From the NCBI RefSeq assembly GCF_964275005.1, contig NC_092689.1, positions 9,932,700 to 9,996,699 on the forward strand: a stretch of 64,000 nucleotides of DNA. Direction: 5' to 3'. This document shows, one piece after another, positions 37,901-46,682 of this stretch. Origin of the DNA: Diadema setosum. Taxonomy: Eukaryota > Echinodermata > Echinoidea > Diadematoida > Diadematidae. The number at the start of each line of letters is the position of its first letter. Within the stretch, counting starts at the first letter, position 1. Under the pieces are notes generated by a model, which was not told the origin of the DNA, did no database searches, and saw nothing but the letters and a program-made list of their open reading frames with translations. A program made the translations under genes and the position numbers.

Positions 37901-40900
37901 AGTATTGATACAAATTCCATGTTCAATTTAGAACAAAATAAGAACATTATCTTCAAGAACAGACAAATTTGAATGCAAACACACACACGCACGCACACAC
38001 ACACACACACATGCATGCAAATGTACTATAATACATGTACATAACTGTGAGTCGAAAAAAAAAATCGACTTTCGCGAGAGTCGAAGTTCACTTAAGTCGA
38101 CGCATTTTTGACAGTCCCGAGAGCTTCGACTCATGCGAGGTTTACTGTATATTCAAATTCATGAAATTCTTCCGTCGAGATGTTTTCTTTGCAACTGATT
38201 GACAAATTGCCCCACATCGACGTAAATAAGCACTGAATTGATCAGTGTTTTAGTAGTAGCCATGATAAAAAAAAAATCATGGGCGTACATACTTGAGCAG
38301 GATTCGAACCTACGACCTCCTGATCAGGAGGTCGTAGGTTCGAATCCTGCTCGAGTATGTACGCCCATGATTTTTTTTTATCATGGCTACTACTAAAACA
38401 CTGATCAATTCAGTGCTTATTTACGTCGATGTGGGGCAATTTGTCAATCAGTTGCAAAGTCAATTATATCTGACAAGTTTTGAGAAATCAGCCAATCAGA
38501 CTAAAGAATTTCTCAAAACTTGTCGGATATAATTGACTTGTCAGATATTTCATCCGACATGTTCCTTCATGAAATGCCCCCCAGGAAGTATGCGAGCCTG
38601 CTTTCCCCCTACACTTTTCAAACTGAGTGACTGTCAAATTATAAAAACATTCCAGTCAATTGAAATGCTAGTCAGCAATGTTTTTCTCCTCTTCAACCAC
38701 AGGTCTTCAAAGAAGTACCTTTGTAAAGGACTGGGATGGTTCCATCGACGCACAACAGTTCTTTCCTTGCACCATCATTGAACACTGCAGAGAAAACGAA
38801 ATAGACACAGGAAAATTACATTGTAAGTGTGTATGTGTGTGTGCTATACTTTTTTTTTTTCAATAATGTACAACAGTTATTTTCTTGAAACATCAACAAC
38901 GCCTGCTGTGAACACAAAGAAATAATGATGGGAACCCATTTTTTTTTCTTTTAAGTTTATTTCTACACTGCCAAATGCTAAGGATTTACAGTGACTCACT
39001 GAAAGGAGGCACTGGAATATTTCCACGGCAATACTTTGGAAAGACATCAAACATTCCACGCGTGAAGACACACTGTATTCCAATTTTGTATCTGGGCTAC
39101 CATAAGCATCATGCATACAATACTGTATGTTATCACTGGATGTCAAATGTCTTCACTCAATTAAGGTCATGGTAAGATATTATCATTTCAAGAAAATACT
39201 TTAAAAAGTCATTTTGCCGACTTCTACAATGTTGTATATCTGGCAAATATCAACAAGGCAAGTGTGATATCAAAGGACAAACTGTGGCAGTAATATACCG
39301 GCATGGGCAGCATATTCTACATTTTGACAGAATGAAGGCTTATTGCCGATCATGATTATGATCGCAATCACAGGAAAATATCACTGATTCATGGCCACAA
39401 TGCATAATTCCCATAATAACCCAAACTATCAAACACACTTTTTTTTTCATACTGTTTTGAGTGAGGTAATTGTTTCAGGTCACTGATTCTATAATTTCTT
39501 TAGAGAAATTAGGCTTCTGTACATCTTTCATGAAACAGATGGTTACAGTGGAAGTCTTTACTATTTTTGGTATAAAAAATAAGGACAACTGGTAATGATG
39601 TCACAGGCACAAGATCAGGCCAATTATCTTGATTTTCTTTTTCACAAAATGATACTTCTCAATGAGTGCAAAGCATTTTAATGGTTACATGTAATAATCT
39701 CATTGTTACTTTCATTGAGCTGAAATTTCACTGATCAGTTACACTGAGTGAATAATTGTAAAGAAAATAGCTTTTGCTTCGAGGAAGACGACCTCCAGAA
39801 ATGGAAATATGCAGTTTCTAGATCTCAATGAAATACAGAAGTTATACTGGTGCACTGACTTCATGCCATGTCTCCTCAAGAGGTAACTTCAATGAGGCTG
39901 TGATGACAAACGGGCAACTCCAGTTATAACAAAGTCCTCGGGACCGGCTGTGGTCTTTCGTTATAGCCGACCAGTAAAGTACATATGAAGATATAGTGTA
40001 TAAATGCAGTGCCGTATCCGGGCAACTACCCCCACAGGGCAATTACCCCCCCCCCCCCCCCCCCCCCGGCTAAATACTGGTTAGTGGTAAGGTTAGAGTA
40101 AAGATTAGGGTTAGGTTTAGGGTTAGGAGTTTGGGTTAGGGTTAGGATTAGGTTCAGGATTAGGATTAGGATTAGGGCCAGGGGAAGGGTCCGGGGTAAT
40201 TGCCCAGGGGGTAATTGTCCTAGACCCATGCAGTGCCGATGATGATTCCGGCCCTGATTTTTTACTTTGTTGTATTGAGAATTTCGTGACAACCGTGTTC
40301 ATTATAATGGGAATGCACTGTTGTCTAAAGGAAATAGATACCAAGGCTATTCTCAAATTCAAATATCTCAGATACTGTATACGCCATATATTTAGTGAGT
40401 CTAAATTTTGGAGTCAAAAGGGGCCTGAGCTTTCGATCCTAGCAGGATCTTTGTCAGAGGCAAAAGGACAAAGAGCCAGGGAAAGCAATCACATATAATA
40501 ACTTCACATAACAAGAGCAGTCAGGAACAGGCTAGGGACACAGAACAAAGAAAACAAAAGGAGAGGGTCTTAATTTTCACAAATTGGGACCTCACCATGA
40601 TTTTTCTCTCTCCCTTGGGTTTTTGTACTTTTATCCCCCTTTTTGTTTTTTCATAATTTTTTATCATTTTCATTACCATTACTATTATCAATATCATCCT
40701 TATTGTTATTATTATCAATTATTTCATACACACTTTGATATCTTTGATAACTTGCATTTGTTGGTTGACTCTTACCTTCCTTTTGTTGCCTCTTCCTGGG
40801 ACACCAGGTTAGGGCTCACTGCCTGCTCAGCCTCCTCCCCCCCCCCCCACTCTTGCTGTTGCTATTTCACTATTTTCCTCTCTTTATCCCTCTGTTGTTC

Positions 40901-42895
40901 CTCATCTTGTTTGATGTTGCCTCTCTATTCATCCTTATCCTTCAAAGGTTGCCCCCATGATCCTTGGGATCATCACTGACTCTCCTCTGCCTTTTGTCTG
41001 TCTACCCTCCTTTAATCCCCTTCCCTTCACCTGTTGGGCTTCTTGCCCATGACCGCCAACCCTCTCCTTTTGTTTTCTTTGTTCTGTGTCCCTAGCCCTC
41101 CCCTGACTGTTCTTGTCGTGTGTAGTCCTTATATGTGATTGCTGTCCCTGCCTGTTTGTCATTTTTCCTCTGACGGAGATTCTGCTAGGATCGAAAGCTC
41201 AGGCCCCTTTTGACTCCATGATTTTGCAAGTGGTTAATTTCGTGATCGTGGAGTACTGTACTGAACAGAGAAATGTACATGTGTGAGTCACATTCATATC
41301 AAGATCAGAGTCATTATTTTCCCATGTCATTAATTTTGTGAAGAGCACCTGACTCGCAAAATTACGAAAATAAAAAGCTTGCGAAATATTTGGTGTACAC
41401 AGTAGCTGACCCAGGTTCTTGCACGTCAAGAAGGTTGCATACTAATGGCAATGCTGCACACTGGCACTGGTCCGACAGTCCAGGACCAGTAAAAAACACT
41501 GTCGGACCAGTAACTTTTTCAGGAATAAACGAGTAACAGATGGAAAAACTGGGTACCTACTGGTCAGACACACAGGTCAGACCAGTAGAAAGAAGAGTTA
41601 GTGTGCAGCCCTGTTAAAGGACAAGTTCACCTTCATTAACATAAAGATTGAGAGAATGCAGCAATATTAGTAGAACACATTAGTGAAAGTTTGAGGAAAA
41701 TTGGACAATCGATGCAAAAGTTATGAATTTTTAAAATTTTTGTGTTGGAACCGCTGGATGAGGAGACTGCTAAGGCTCATGATGTCATATGAGTACAACA
41801 GTATAAAGAAAATGTAAAGAAAATTCAACATATTTTCACTTTTTTCTCATAATAAAAGAGCACTTGACTTGTCTCTTTCTAAAGGCAATGGGAATAATAT
41901 TACCCATAACATATGTCAGTAACGAGTCAAGGGAATGCATACTTTTTTCAAAAGATGAAATTTTGTGAAATTCTCTTTATATTTTCCTTATATTGTTGTA
42001 CGCATATGACATCATACACTGCAGTAGTCTTCTCATCCAGCGGTGACTGCACAAAAACTTCAAAAATTCATAACTTTTGAACGGATTGTCCAATTTTCCT
42101 CAAACTTTCAATGATGTGTTCTACTAATATTGCTACATTCTCTCAATCCTTATGTTAATGAAGGTGAACTTGTCCTTTAATGGGGCATGTCTGATGGGAA
42201 TACAAGACTTGAATCCAAAGAGTCACTAACCATAAGCGTCCATCTTTGGTCGTAAGTCTTTGAATGCTGACAAGACATTGAGGATGTCTCTCTGTGTCTG
42301 GTCTCTGTTGGAATACTGTAGAACAAGAACAAACGAAATAGTCATTATGAAACTAGCATGATGAAGGATGAATGCAATGAATCAACTGTCATAATGACAA
42401 TATGCTGTCACGTTAGTCATAGAGAAATCGTATCTAGACAAATGTAATCATCTAAAACCCCTGCACAGTTATATCAGCTCTGAGGAAGCATAACTTTCAT
42501 GAGCATATGACATTAGACATTGTTATTAAACCCATTGAGGATGAGTCCCGAGTATACTCGGGCAGGTGTCTATGGGAATTGCGTGTTGCAGCAAAAACAA
42601 ACCGTCCTCAACGGGTTAAGATCTAATGTATGAAAGCAATGTCTTGACAGTTAGAATTGACCTGACACTAAAATTTAGATGACTTATGACAAAAATACAT
42701 GTTAAATATGCTTGATGGATCAACTTTTCCACATGAGACATACCAAAGCCAATCCGACGAATTCTAGAAACAAAAAACAAAATAAAGCAAAACTAACAGC
42801 AATACTCCCTTGTATTGAAGAAGTACATGTTACTATGCACCTACCTTTCCAAGATTTTGCTTGAGATAACCTTCATATGCTCCAGTCGACCCCAT
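28809..42895 (-). CDS. tsg101: Tsg101, ESCRT-I subunit (UEV domain protein), complete
   Basis: Eleven minus-strand coding exons join in phase: 42895–42845, 42315–42231, 38784–38719, 36154–35991, 35643–35487, 34811–34554, 33228–33107, 32125–32033, 30994–30861, 30341–30239, 28904–28809. They total 1329 nt, or 442 aa (human is 390). Domains: UEV about 1–145 (ubiquitin- and P(T/S)AP-binding, no catalytic Cys), Pro/Gly/Ser/Gln-rich linker about 146–260, coiled coil about 270–360, and C-terminal steadiness box about 366–440. The product is the ESCRT-I component that recognises ubiquitinated cargo at endosomes and acts in multivesicular-body sorting and cytokinesis. The extra length is mostly in the linker. 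All introns are GT–AG except intron 7, which is GC–AG. The start lies in the codon run [17 protein letters not shown], preceded by a 5'-UTR acceptor at 42942. Confidence 0.97.
29570..30205. repeat. Degenerate (ATC)n low-complexity region
   Basis: About 630 bp of atcatcatcacc/catcataac-type triplets with interruptions, in tsg101 intron 10, ending some 35 bp from the exon 10 donor. Open frames here are artefacts. Confidence 0.85.
30239..30341 (-). CDS. tsg101: tsg101 exon 10 (steadiness box)
   Basis: Acceptor acactttccag|A and donor AAG|gttgga. The peptide [20 protein letters not shown] continues [14 protein letters not shown], matching human ILNLYAEENAIEDTIFYLGEALRRGVIDLDVFLK. The steadiness box controls TSG101 stability and binds VPS28. 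Confidence 0.96.
30861..30994 (-). CDS. tsg101: tsg101 exon 9 (coiled coil end, start of steadiness box)
   Basis: Acceptor ggtatacag|ACA (the position that keeps exact length with human) and donor AACA|gtaagt. The peptide [20 protein letters not shown] continues [20 protein letters not shown], then PLYK. The PTAPLYKQ motif is invariant in the family. Confidence 0.96.
31566..31780. mobile_element. 215-bp MITE with TAATG duplication
   Basis: Terminal inverted repeats gcctgtattcaagaaggtgg and ccacctttgtgaatacgggc; direct repeats TAATG at 31561–31565 and 31781–31785. In tsg101 intron 8. No coding capacity. Confidence 0.82.
32033..32125 (-). CDS. tsg101: tsg101 exon 8 (coiled coil)
   Basis: Acceptor ctctctatag|GCT and donor ACT|gtgagt; 31 codons, phase 0 both ends. 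The peptide [20 protein letters not shown] continues [11 protein letters not shown], aligning without gaps to human AELNALKRTEEDLKKGHQKLEEMVTRLDQEV. This is the heptad-repeat region that assembles with VPS28/VPS37. Confidence 0.94.
33107..33228 (-). CDS. tsg101: tsg101 exon 7, ending at a GC donor
   Basis: Acceptor tcctgctacag|CA. The peptide [20 protein letters not shown] continues [12 protein letters not shown], matching human GTISEDTIRASLISAVSDKLRWRMKEEMDRAQ. The only donor that keeps the frame and joins the next exon is CAG|gcaagt (GC at 33106–33105), a textbook GC–AG intron site. Confidence 0.93.
34554..34811 (-). CDS. tsg101: tsg101 exon 6 (Pro/Gly/Ser/Gln-rich linker)
   Basis: Acceptor tttgttccag|CG and donor GCAG|gtcagt, 258 nt. 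The low-complexity peptide contains repeated YPxGGYPG, PSQQP and MPMPMP motifs. Linkers of this kind in vertebrate TSG101 bind ALIX, CEP55 and ALG-2. It is longer than the human linker and accounts for much of the size difference. Confidence 0.93.
35487..35643 (-). CDS. tsg101: tsg101 exon 5 (UEV end, start of Pro-rich linker)
   Basis: Acceptor tttacatcag|AAC and donor CAGA|gtgagt. It encodes [20 protein letters not shown] and then [20 protein letters not shown]. The first part matches human QSDLLGLIQVMIVVFGDEPPVF; the second begins the Pro-rich region. Confidence 0.96.
35991..36154 (-). CDS. tsg101: tsg101 exon 4 (UEV core)
   Basis: Acceptor gtgatacag|GC and donor CCA|gtaagt. It encodes [20 protein letters not shown], then [20 protein letters not shown] and [15 protein letters not shown]. 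This is the most conserved part of the UEV fold; the Tyr of NTY lines the PTAP pocket in human TSG101. Confidence 0.98.
36188..36378. mobile_element. Family C MITE copy, opposite orientation
   Basis: Begins ctcctgttataaccaag, contains cgttatatc, and ends near ttcattataatgg. Inserted in tsg101 intron 3 only about 35 bp upstream of the exon 4 acceptor. Confidence 0.6.
37240..38147. mobile_element. pogo/Tigger-like non-autonomous element
   Basis: Termini cagtaaacctcggataagtc and (inverse) cagtaaacctcgcatgag between TA dinucleotides (37238–37239, 38148–38149). Internal subterminal tcgaa/gtcgac motifs are typical of pogo/Tigger ends. No transposase is visible; it includes a CA microsatellite at 37977–38011. 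Confidence 0.72.
38188..38459. repeat. Near-perfect 272-bp palindrome with tRNA-like T-arm
   Basis: Symmetric about 38323/38324 (cctcctgatcaggagg). Arms of about 136 bp differ by one substitution (cttgag/ctcgag) and one base in an A/T run. Each arm contains aggttcgaatcctgc, which fits a tRNA T-arm and the Pol III B box (GGTTCGAATCC). No A box or full tRNA is present. Probably derived from the 3' half of a tRNA or tRNA-type SINE, duplicated head-to-head. Confidence 0.85.
38719..38784 (-). CDS. tsg101: tsg101 exon 3 (UEV)
   Basis: Acceptor ctctgcag|TG and donor AAAG|gtactt. It encodes [20 protein letters not shown] and then YK, matching human VFNDGSSRELMNLTGTIPVPYRG. The preceding intron (38785–42230) holds many inserted repeats. 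Confidence 0.96.
39908..40322. mobile_element. Family C MITE interrupted by a TTAGGG-carrying element
   Basis: The left part (ctccagttataacaaagtc...) and right part (...ttcattataatggg) match family C but are split by a 213-bp insertion at 40015–40227. The insertion is flanked by atgcagtgccg on both sides (40004–40014 and 40228–40238). Confidence 0.72.
40015..40227. mobile_element. Nested element with ~30-bp TIRs and internal TTAGGG-like array
   Basis: Ends read gggcaactaccccc...gggcaattacccc and, inverted, ggacaattaccccctgggc. Up to 11-bp direct repeats atgcagtgccg flank it. The interior has a C-tract (40046–40067) and about 100 bp of ttaggg/ttagga repeats (40087–40178). Confidence 0.7.
40410..41216. 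mobile_element. Foldback element, ~160-bp arms
   Basis: Left arm 40410–40570 (ggagtcaaaaggggcctgag...) and right arm about 41040–41216 (inverse, ...cttttgactcc) match over about 160 bp, including cacagaacaaagaaaac. The centre is pyrimidine-rich. It is inserted within a MITE whose halves (tactgtatacgccatat; ...tgcgaaatatttggtg) flank it. Confidence 0.7.
41217..41408. mobile_element. MITE family D, right part
   Basis: Read on the minus strand it contains ttttattttcgtaattttgc and gcgagtcaggtgct, similar to 60236–60370 (ttttattttcgcaaatttcg, gagtcaggtgct). The left end is probably at 40374, beyond the foldback insertion. Confidence 0.5.
41452..41611. mobile_element. Short inverted-repeat element (~160 bp)
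   Basis: Ends gctgcacactggc / agtgtgcagccc. The interior has repeated ggaccagta/tactggtc motifs. No clear target-site duplication. Confidence 0.4.
41614..42180. mobile_element. piggyBac-type MITE with long TIRs (TTAA)
   Basis: TTAA at both ends (41614–41617, 42177–42180), termini aggacaagttcaccttcatt and aatgaaggtgaacttgtcct. Inverted similarity extends about 200 bp inward (gagagaatgcagcaatatta / attgctacattctctc). No transposase. A degenerate relative is at 6815–7210. Confidence 0.85.
42231..42315 (-). CDS. tsg101: tsg101 exon 2 (UEV)
   Basis: Acceptor ctacag|TAT and donor TATG|gttagt. The peptide [20 protein letters not shown] continues LRPKMDAY, matching human YKYRDLTVRETVNVITLYKDLKPVLDSY. 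It leaves one base (phase 1). Confidence 0.95.
42526..42619. mobile_element. 94-bp TTAA-bounded mini-element
   Basis: ttaaacccattgagg ... cctcaacgggttaa, second copy of the family at 26452, in tsg101 intron 1. Both ends keep TTAA. Confidence 0.78.
42845..42895 (-). CDS. tsg101: tsg101 coding exon 1 (start codon)
   Basis: ATG at 42895–42893, peptide [17 protein letters not shown], donor AAG|gtaggt; phase 0. It corresponds to the N-terminal helix of the UEV domain (human MAVSESQLKKMVSKY). Upstream on the minus strand, a good acceptor (ctgctgttccag) ends at 42942. Bases 42941–42896 are therefore probably the end of the 5' UTR, spliced from an upstream non-coding exon. Confidence 0.88.
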
Positions 42896-42941
42896 TGTCA
42901 CTGATTAGACGTGAAATCAGGGGAAGAATTCAGCACCTTAT
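42896..42941 (-). other. tsg101: tsg101 5' UTR, 3' part, behind a splice acceptor
   Basis: Minus-strand polypyrimidine and AG (ttttctgctgttccag) end at 42942, 46 bases before the ATG, and no ATG lies between. This implies an upstream non-coding exon. A matching donor (ACTG|gtaagt) lies on the same strand at 44765, inside the palindrome at 44.6–45.3 kb. Confidence 0.55.
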
Positions 42942-43367
42942 CTGGAACAGCAGAAAAAAGAAAAAGAAAAGATCTTGTCATGGGTAAACTTGCAGAACTT
43001 TGGGTCTTACCCGAATGTCGCTTATAAAATTGTAACCATCATCACTCAGAGCATCACAAAACTTCAAATCTAGATGAAGATACAACTTGTACACCAATTT
43101 CATGCATCTAGTAGATCTTAAATATTTACTTCTGTAGGGTAACTTTTTAGGCACTATGCAAGTTGTGGGTCCTGCACATATATATGAAGGTACATTGTAT
43201 ACATTCCATGAATAAACTTGGATTTTAATTAATCATCCTTCTTTCCAAAATTGCTTGTGTATTCCTACCCCAGCGTGTTTCCCATAGAACATTTGTATGG
43301 AATGATCTGAGAATATGTTACATGTTTTCAAAGGTGCACACAAAGAGGTTTACACACTCACTGCCTA

Positions 43368-43569
43368 CTGTAAAAGTGCAAATTTTCCCAGTGTTGAAAT
43401 TTTCTGCACATTTCGCGCAACCAGAAACTAGCATGAAAATAAAAGCACGTGAATATTTTTGCTTGCCATGTGTTCCAGTAGCTGATTCCGCGGAATTAAA
43501 AACACGCGAAACTATTCCCACTCGGCCGAGCGCGAAAAATTAGTCGCGCGAAAATATCCACATTTACAG
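43368..43569. mobile_element. MITE family B copy (TA duplication)
   Basis: Termini ctgtaaaagtgc and catttacag between TA dinucleotides; 202 bp; shares the cgcgaaa-rich interior with 25728–25922. Lies upstream of tsg101 exon 1. Confidence 0.75.
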
Positions 43570-43691
43570 TATATCATCTAATAGATAGAGGAATATACAT
43601 TGTCTGTGATCACAAGGAGGGTTTAGCAATTGCCAAAGGCGGACCTTGCTCACGCTCTGTGTGAGGGTCATAAATCTGCACTCTCTGGCAA

Positions 43692-43879
43692 CTACAGTGC
43701 ACTCCAGTGAACATGGTTAAAAATAATGAAATTCCGTTTACAACAAAGTGAAAATTCAGGCCACAACATAACCACTCTATGTATTTTTATTGTTTATTTG
43801 TCTGGTTACAACGAAATTTCGATATAACGAAAGAAAACTGCCAGTCCCAAGGACTTCATTGTAATGGGCGTCCACTGTA
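43692..43879. mobile_element. Family C MITE copy
   Basis: ta|cagtgcactccag ... gggcgtccactg|ta; TA-flanked TIRs and the same interior as the copy at 27 kb. Confidence 0.65.
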
Positions 43880-44426
43880 CATCAAGGAGCAAGGTCTGCC
43901 ACTATACACTACCGAGAAGGGCAAAATCCCTTTTGTGCCCTTCACAGCCATGGCAGACCTCACTCTACAGCTCTGCAAACTCACAGAACAGGTGTATAGG
44001 GTGTACTGCAAGTTAAATAACACTCTACTAGTAGTAGTACATACAATACAGCATTAACTTGCTACTCCAGTTCAGGCTGTATATAACCTCTTTGGGTGCG
44101 TAACAATTGCAATACCGACACTGCCAGAGCTAAGAGATCTGTACTGTACAGCTCACTCAGTCACTAGAACAAGTACTACTCCCGAGGTTTACCTTTTGTC
44201 TATTTTTCTATTAAATGATGGCGTCACAACTTTACATGCAAAACGTGCACGCAAAACAAAAAAACAACCTTTGAAAACAATACACTCTCAGCGATCGTGA
44301 CGTACGCTGCCTGCACAATCTGAAAACGAAGTAAGCCGTCTAAAATGTGATAAATCTTTCAAGTAACCAGGAGCTAAAGTAAAAATCAGTAACACAATGT
44401 ACAAATTATTTATGGGAAATTGGAGG

Positions 44427-44527
44427 AAGTCAGTTGAGAAATGCAGTTCCAAGAGTGCACACAACCACAAACAAACAGGCAGAGACAGACACACACACAC
44501 ACACAAACGCATTTCTCAACTGACTTC
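44427..44527. repeat. Short 19-bp inverted repeat around a CA tract
   Basis: gaagtcagttgagaaatgc and its exact inverse gcatttctcaactgacttc enclose about 60 bp with a (CA)n run. Could fold as a hairpin or be a tiny MITE. Confidence 0.55.
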
Positions 44528-44629
44528 TTTTAACTTGCCACAATCCATTGCGAATTTATATCAATTTTTAGCTCCCGTGGACTGGCGTGGTGCAGCGAGT
44601 CCCTTGAAAGATACATCCCATGATGTACA

Positions 44630-45259
44630 GTAACTGCAACCAGCAGCCCCATATGCATATAGCGTAATGGGGCTGCGGACTGTAGCATTCAGGATCATGA
44701 CAGGGTATTATCGCGGACAAATATCAACTTAAAATCGAAAAATTTCTTCAATTTGTGGACTTACCAGTGAAGTTGAAGTATTGACAACAGGTTTCGTGCA
44801 ACGTTTGGTTCTGCCAGTGGCAATAGTCCCTTCTGTTCGAATTCATGACTTAATGTGACTCAGTCAAGAGGAACCTGGGAGAGCTACACTGAATTGACGG
44901 CCAGCGCATGTGCACACAGACATATCTTATCCAGTCAATGGATTTGAAATTTGTGCGCATGTGATGTGTGCGCACGCGCTGGCCGTCAATTCAGTGTAGC
45001 TCTCCCAGGTTCCTCTCGACCGAGTCACATTAAGTCATCAATTCGAACAGAAAGGGACTATTGGCAGAACCAAACGTTGCACGAAACCTGTTGTCAATAC
45101 TTCAACTTCACTGGTAAGTCTTCAAATTGAAGAAAATTTTCAATTTTAAGTTGATATTTGTCCGCGATACTACCCAGTACCCTGTCATGATCCTGAATGC
45201 TACAGGCACAGTCCGCAGCCCCATTACGCTATGCGTATGGGGCTGCTGGTCGCAGTTAC
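44630..45259. promoter_or_regulatory. Large inverted repeat; possible bidirectional promoter between tsg101 and rab21
   Basis: Two arms of about 290 bp (44630–44925 and 44965–45259) are inverted copies, roughly 90–95% alike by eye, around a spacer of about 40 bp. Both arms read outward from a GC-rich centre through the same sequence to a consensus donor cttcactg|gtaagt: 44765 on the minus strand and 45113 on the plus strand. Near the centre is TGCGCACGCGC (44969–44979), a close match to the NRF1 consensus; the other arm has GCGCATGTGCA (44904–44914). The minus-strand donor pairs well with the tsg101 5'-UTR acceptor at 42942. Alternatively it is a foldback transposon that happens to sit here. 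Confidence 0.5.
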
Positions 45260-46373
45260 CCGTGATGATACTGATAGATTCATACTAATTCATAAATGAT
45301 AGAATGCTATTGCCAGATTGCTAACTTCAGACTTTAACTTTACAGTTCAGTTACAGATTGTGCAGACACTCAGACAGCCTACTAACGTTAGTACTACACT
45401 GCGATCTCTCGCATATCGAGATTGCAAAGAGTGAATTTCTCAGCTCGGAGCTACGACATTGCAATGAAAGTTGTCGTACATATTGACAATTCTTACCAAA
45501 AGGCCTACAGATTGGGTTTGGTTTAAATTTACATGAGTGATGTAGCGCCATGTGACAAACGTCCTGAACATGACTAAAACTAAAAGGAGGAATTTTTCTG
45601 TAAATTTCAAAAACAATTTGACGTGGATTCCGAAAGGCTGATAAAACTAAATTTAGGCCTAAATTTACTGGAACATTGTGGAATGAGAAACCAGCGGTGC
45701 GCGGTAGTGGCATCCTGCGATTTTAAATTGATCTGAACTTTTAAGATCGACTCAGTCTACTGGTCTACAGTAACTTCTTTGTGAAAAACATCAATCCACA
45801 AATTGCCACATTAATTGCTAGTGCAGTGCAAGCTTATTTTATTTTTAGTGCATCATAACAACAAATGACACGGGCGGGATCAACTGGAAGTGGGAAACCT
45901 AACCTAGTAGGCCCTATGGACATGGCTATGTTCATGATGTTCGGTGTTGTGAGGAAATGATATTGACTTGATCTGGGAATCAAGTTATCAAAGGAAAACC
46001 AATGAACTGTTTTTGTTTCGATTTACAAGACACGGTTTTTTCTTTTCAGAAGAAAGTAATGGGTAACTTACTACACAGCTCCTCGTTCCGTCAGCTGAAG
46101 AATTCTCTATTAATTTCAGCAATAATAAAGTGTTTGGGTCGGTCACTTTACACAGCTCAGTAGGTCTACAGTATCACATACACAGAGCAAATGATGTCAC
46201 CTATCGAATATGGTTTTAGCGAGCAATAATTTTCTTACAGAAGACATTTTACCTCTTTTAGAATAAATAGAAATATTTAAAACAAAAGTTGAAGTTTATT
46301 TTATATATTTTGATGGAAGTAATGATATTATTATGTGTAAGTCATGAGTGGAAATGCACTCTTAACTTGACGG
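45260..46373. other. tsg101–rab21 intergenic / rab21 5' region
   Basis: No coding exon. Plus-strand acceptor-like sites (attttcttacag at 46239 and tacctcttttag at 46260) could join a non-coding exon starting in the palindrome (donor at 45113) to the rab21 first exon. This is speculative. Confidence 0.35.
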
Positions 46374-46381
46374 TGACGTCA
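46374..46381. promoter_or_regulatory. CRE (TGACGTCA) upstream of rab21
   Basis: A perfect palindromic TGACGTCA lies 167 bp upstream of the rab21 ATG, with an AP-1-type TGACTCA 32 bp downstream at 46413–46419. Proximal placement before a housekeeping gene makes a CREB/ATF site plausible. No transcription-start evidence is available. Confidence 0.45.
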
Positions 46382-46547
46382 TCACAATTATGATGGAGGC
46401 GTAAGAGTAACATGACTCATTTGTGCGGACAAGGATAGAGTTTCTTAGTGGTAAACAGTCATTTTCAAGCCTGTGAGAACCTTGCTAAAGTAGTGAATTC
46501 ACTGACATTTACCTCAATATTAAACACTATTAATTGAATGAGGTAAA

Positions 46548-46682
46548 ATGGCCGCCAGCAGCGCCGGAGGAGGAAAGAACTTCAAGGTGGTTTTGCTTGG
46601 TGAAGGATGTGTCGGAAAGACATCGCTGGTATTGCGCTATGTAGAAAACAAATTCAACGACAAGCATATTACGACGTTACAG
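46548..46682 (+). CDS. rab21: rab21 exon 1 (start, P-loop)
   Basis: ATG in context aaaatggcc; peptide [20 protein letters not shown] continues [20 protein letters not shown] and ITTLQ. Donor cag|gtttgt, phase 0. The short Ala/Ser/Gly N-terminus resembles the low-complexity Ala/Gly start of human RAB21. Confidence 0.97.

Larger units (their letters stand above)
37187..38582. mobile_element. Composite TIR element with two nested insertions
   Basis: Outer inverted repeats of about 50 bp: gcatttcatgaaggaacttg on the left and its inverse (ttccttcatgaaatgcccc) ending at 38582. Inside are a TA-flanked pogo-like MITE (37240–38147) and a near-perfect palindrome (38188–38459). A further short inverted repeat (gacaagttttgagaaat / atttctcaaaacttgtc) lies at 38473–38525. 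All sits in tsg101 intron 3. Confidence 0.75.

Noticed and set aside
38300..38345. tRNA gene
   Set aside because: Only the T-arm/B-box part is present, mirrored; no A box, D-arm or acceptor pairing.
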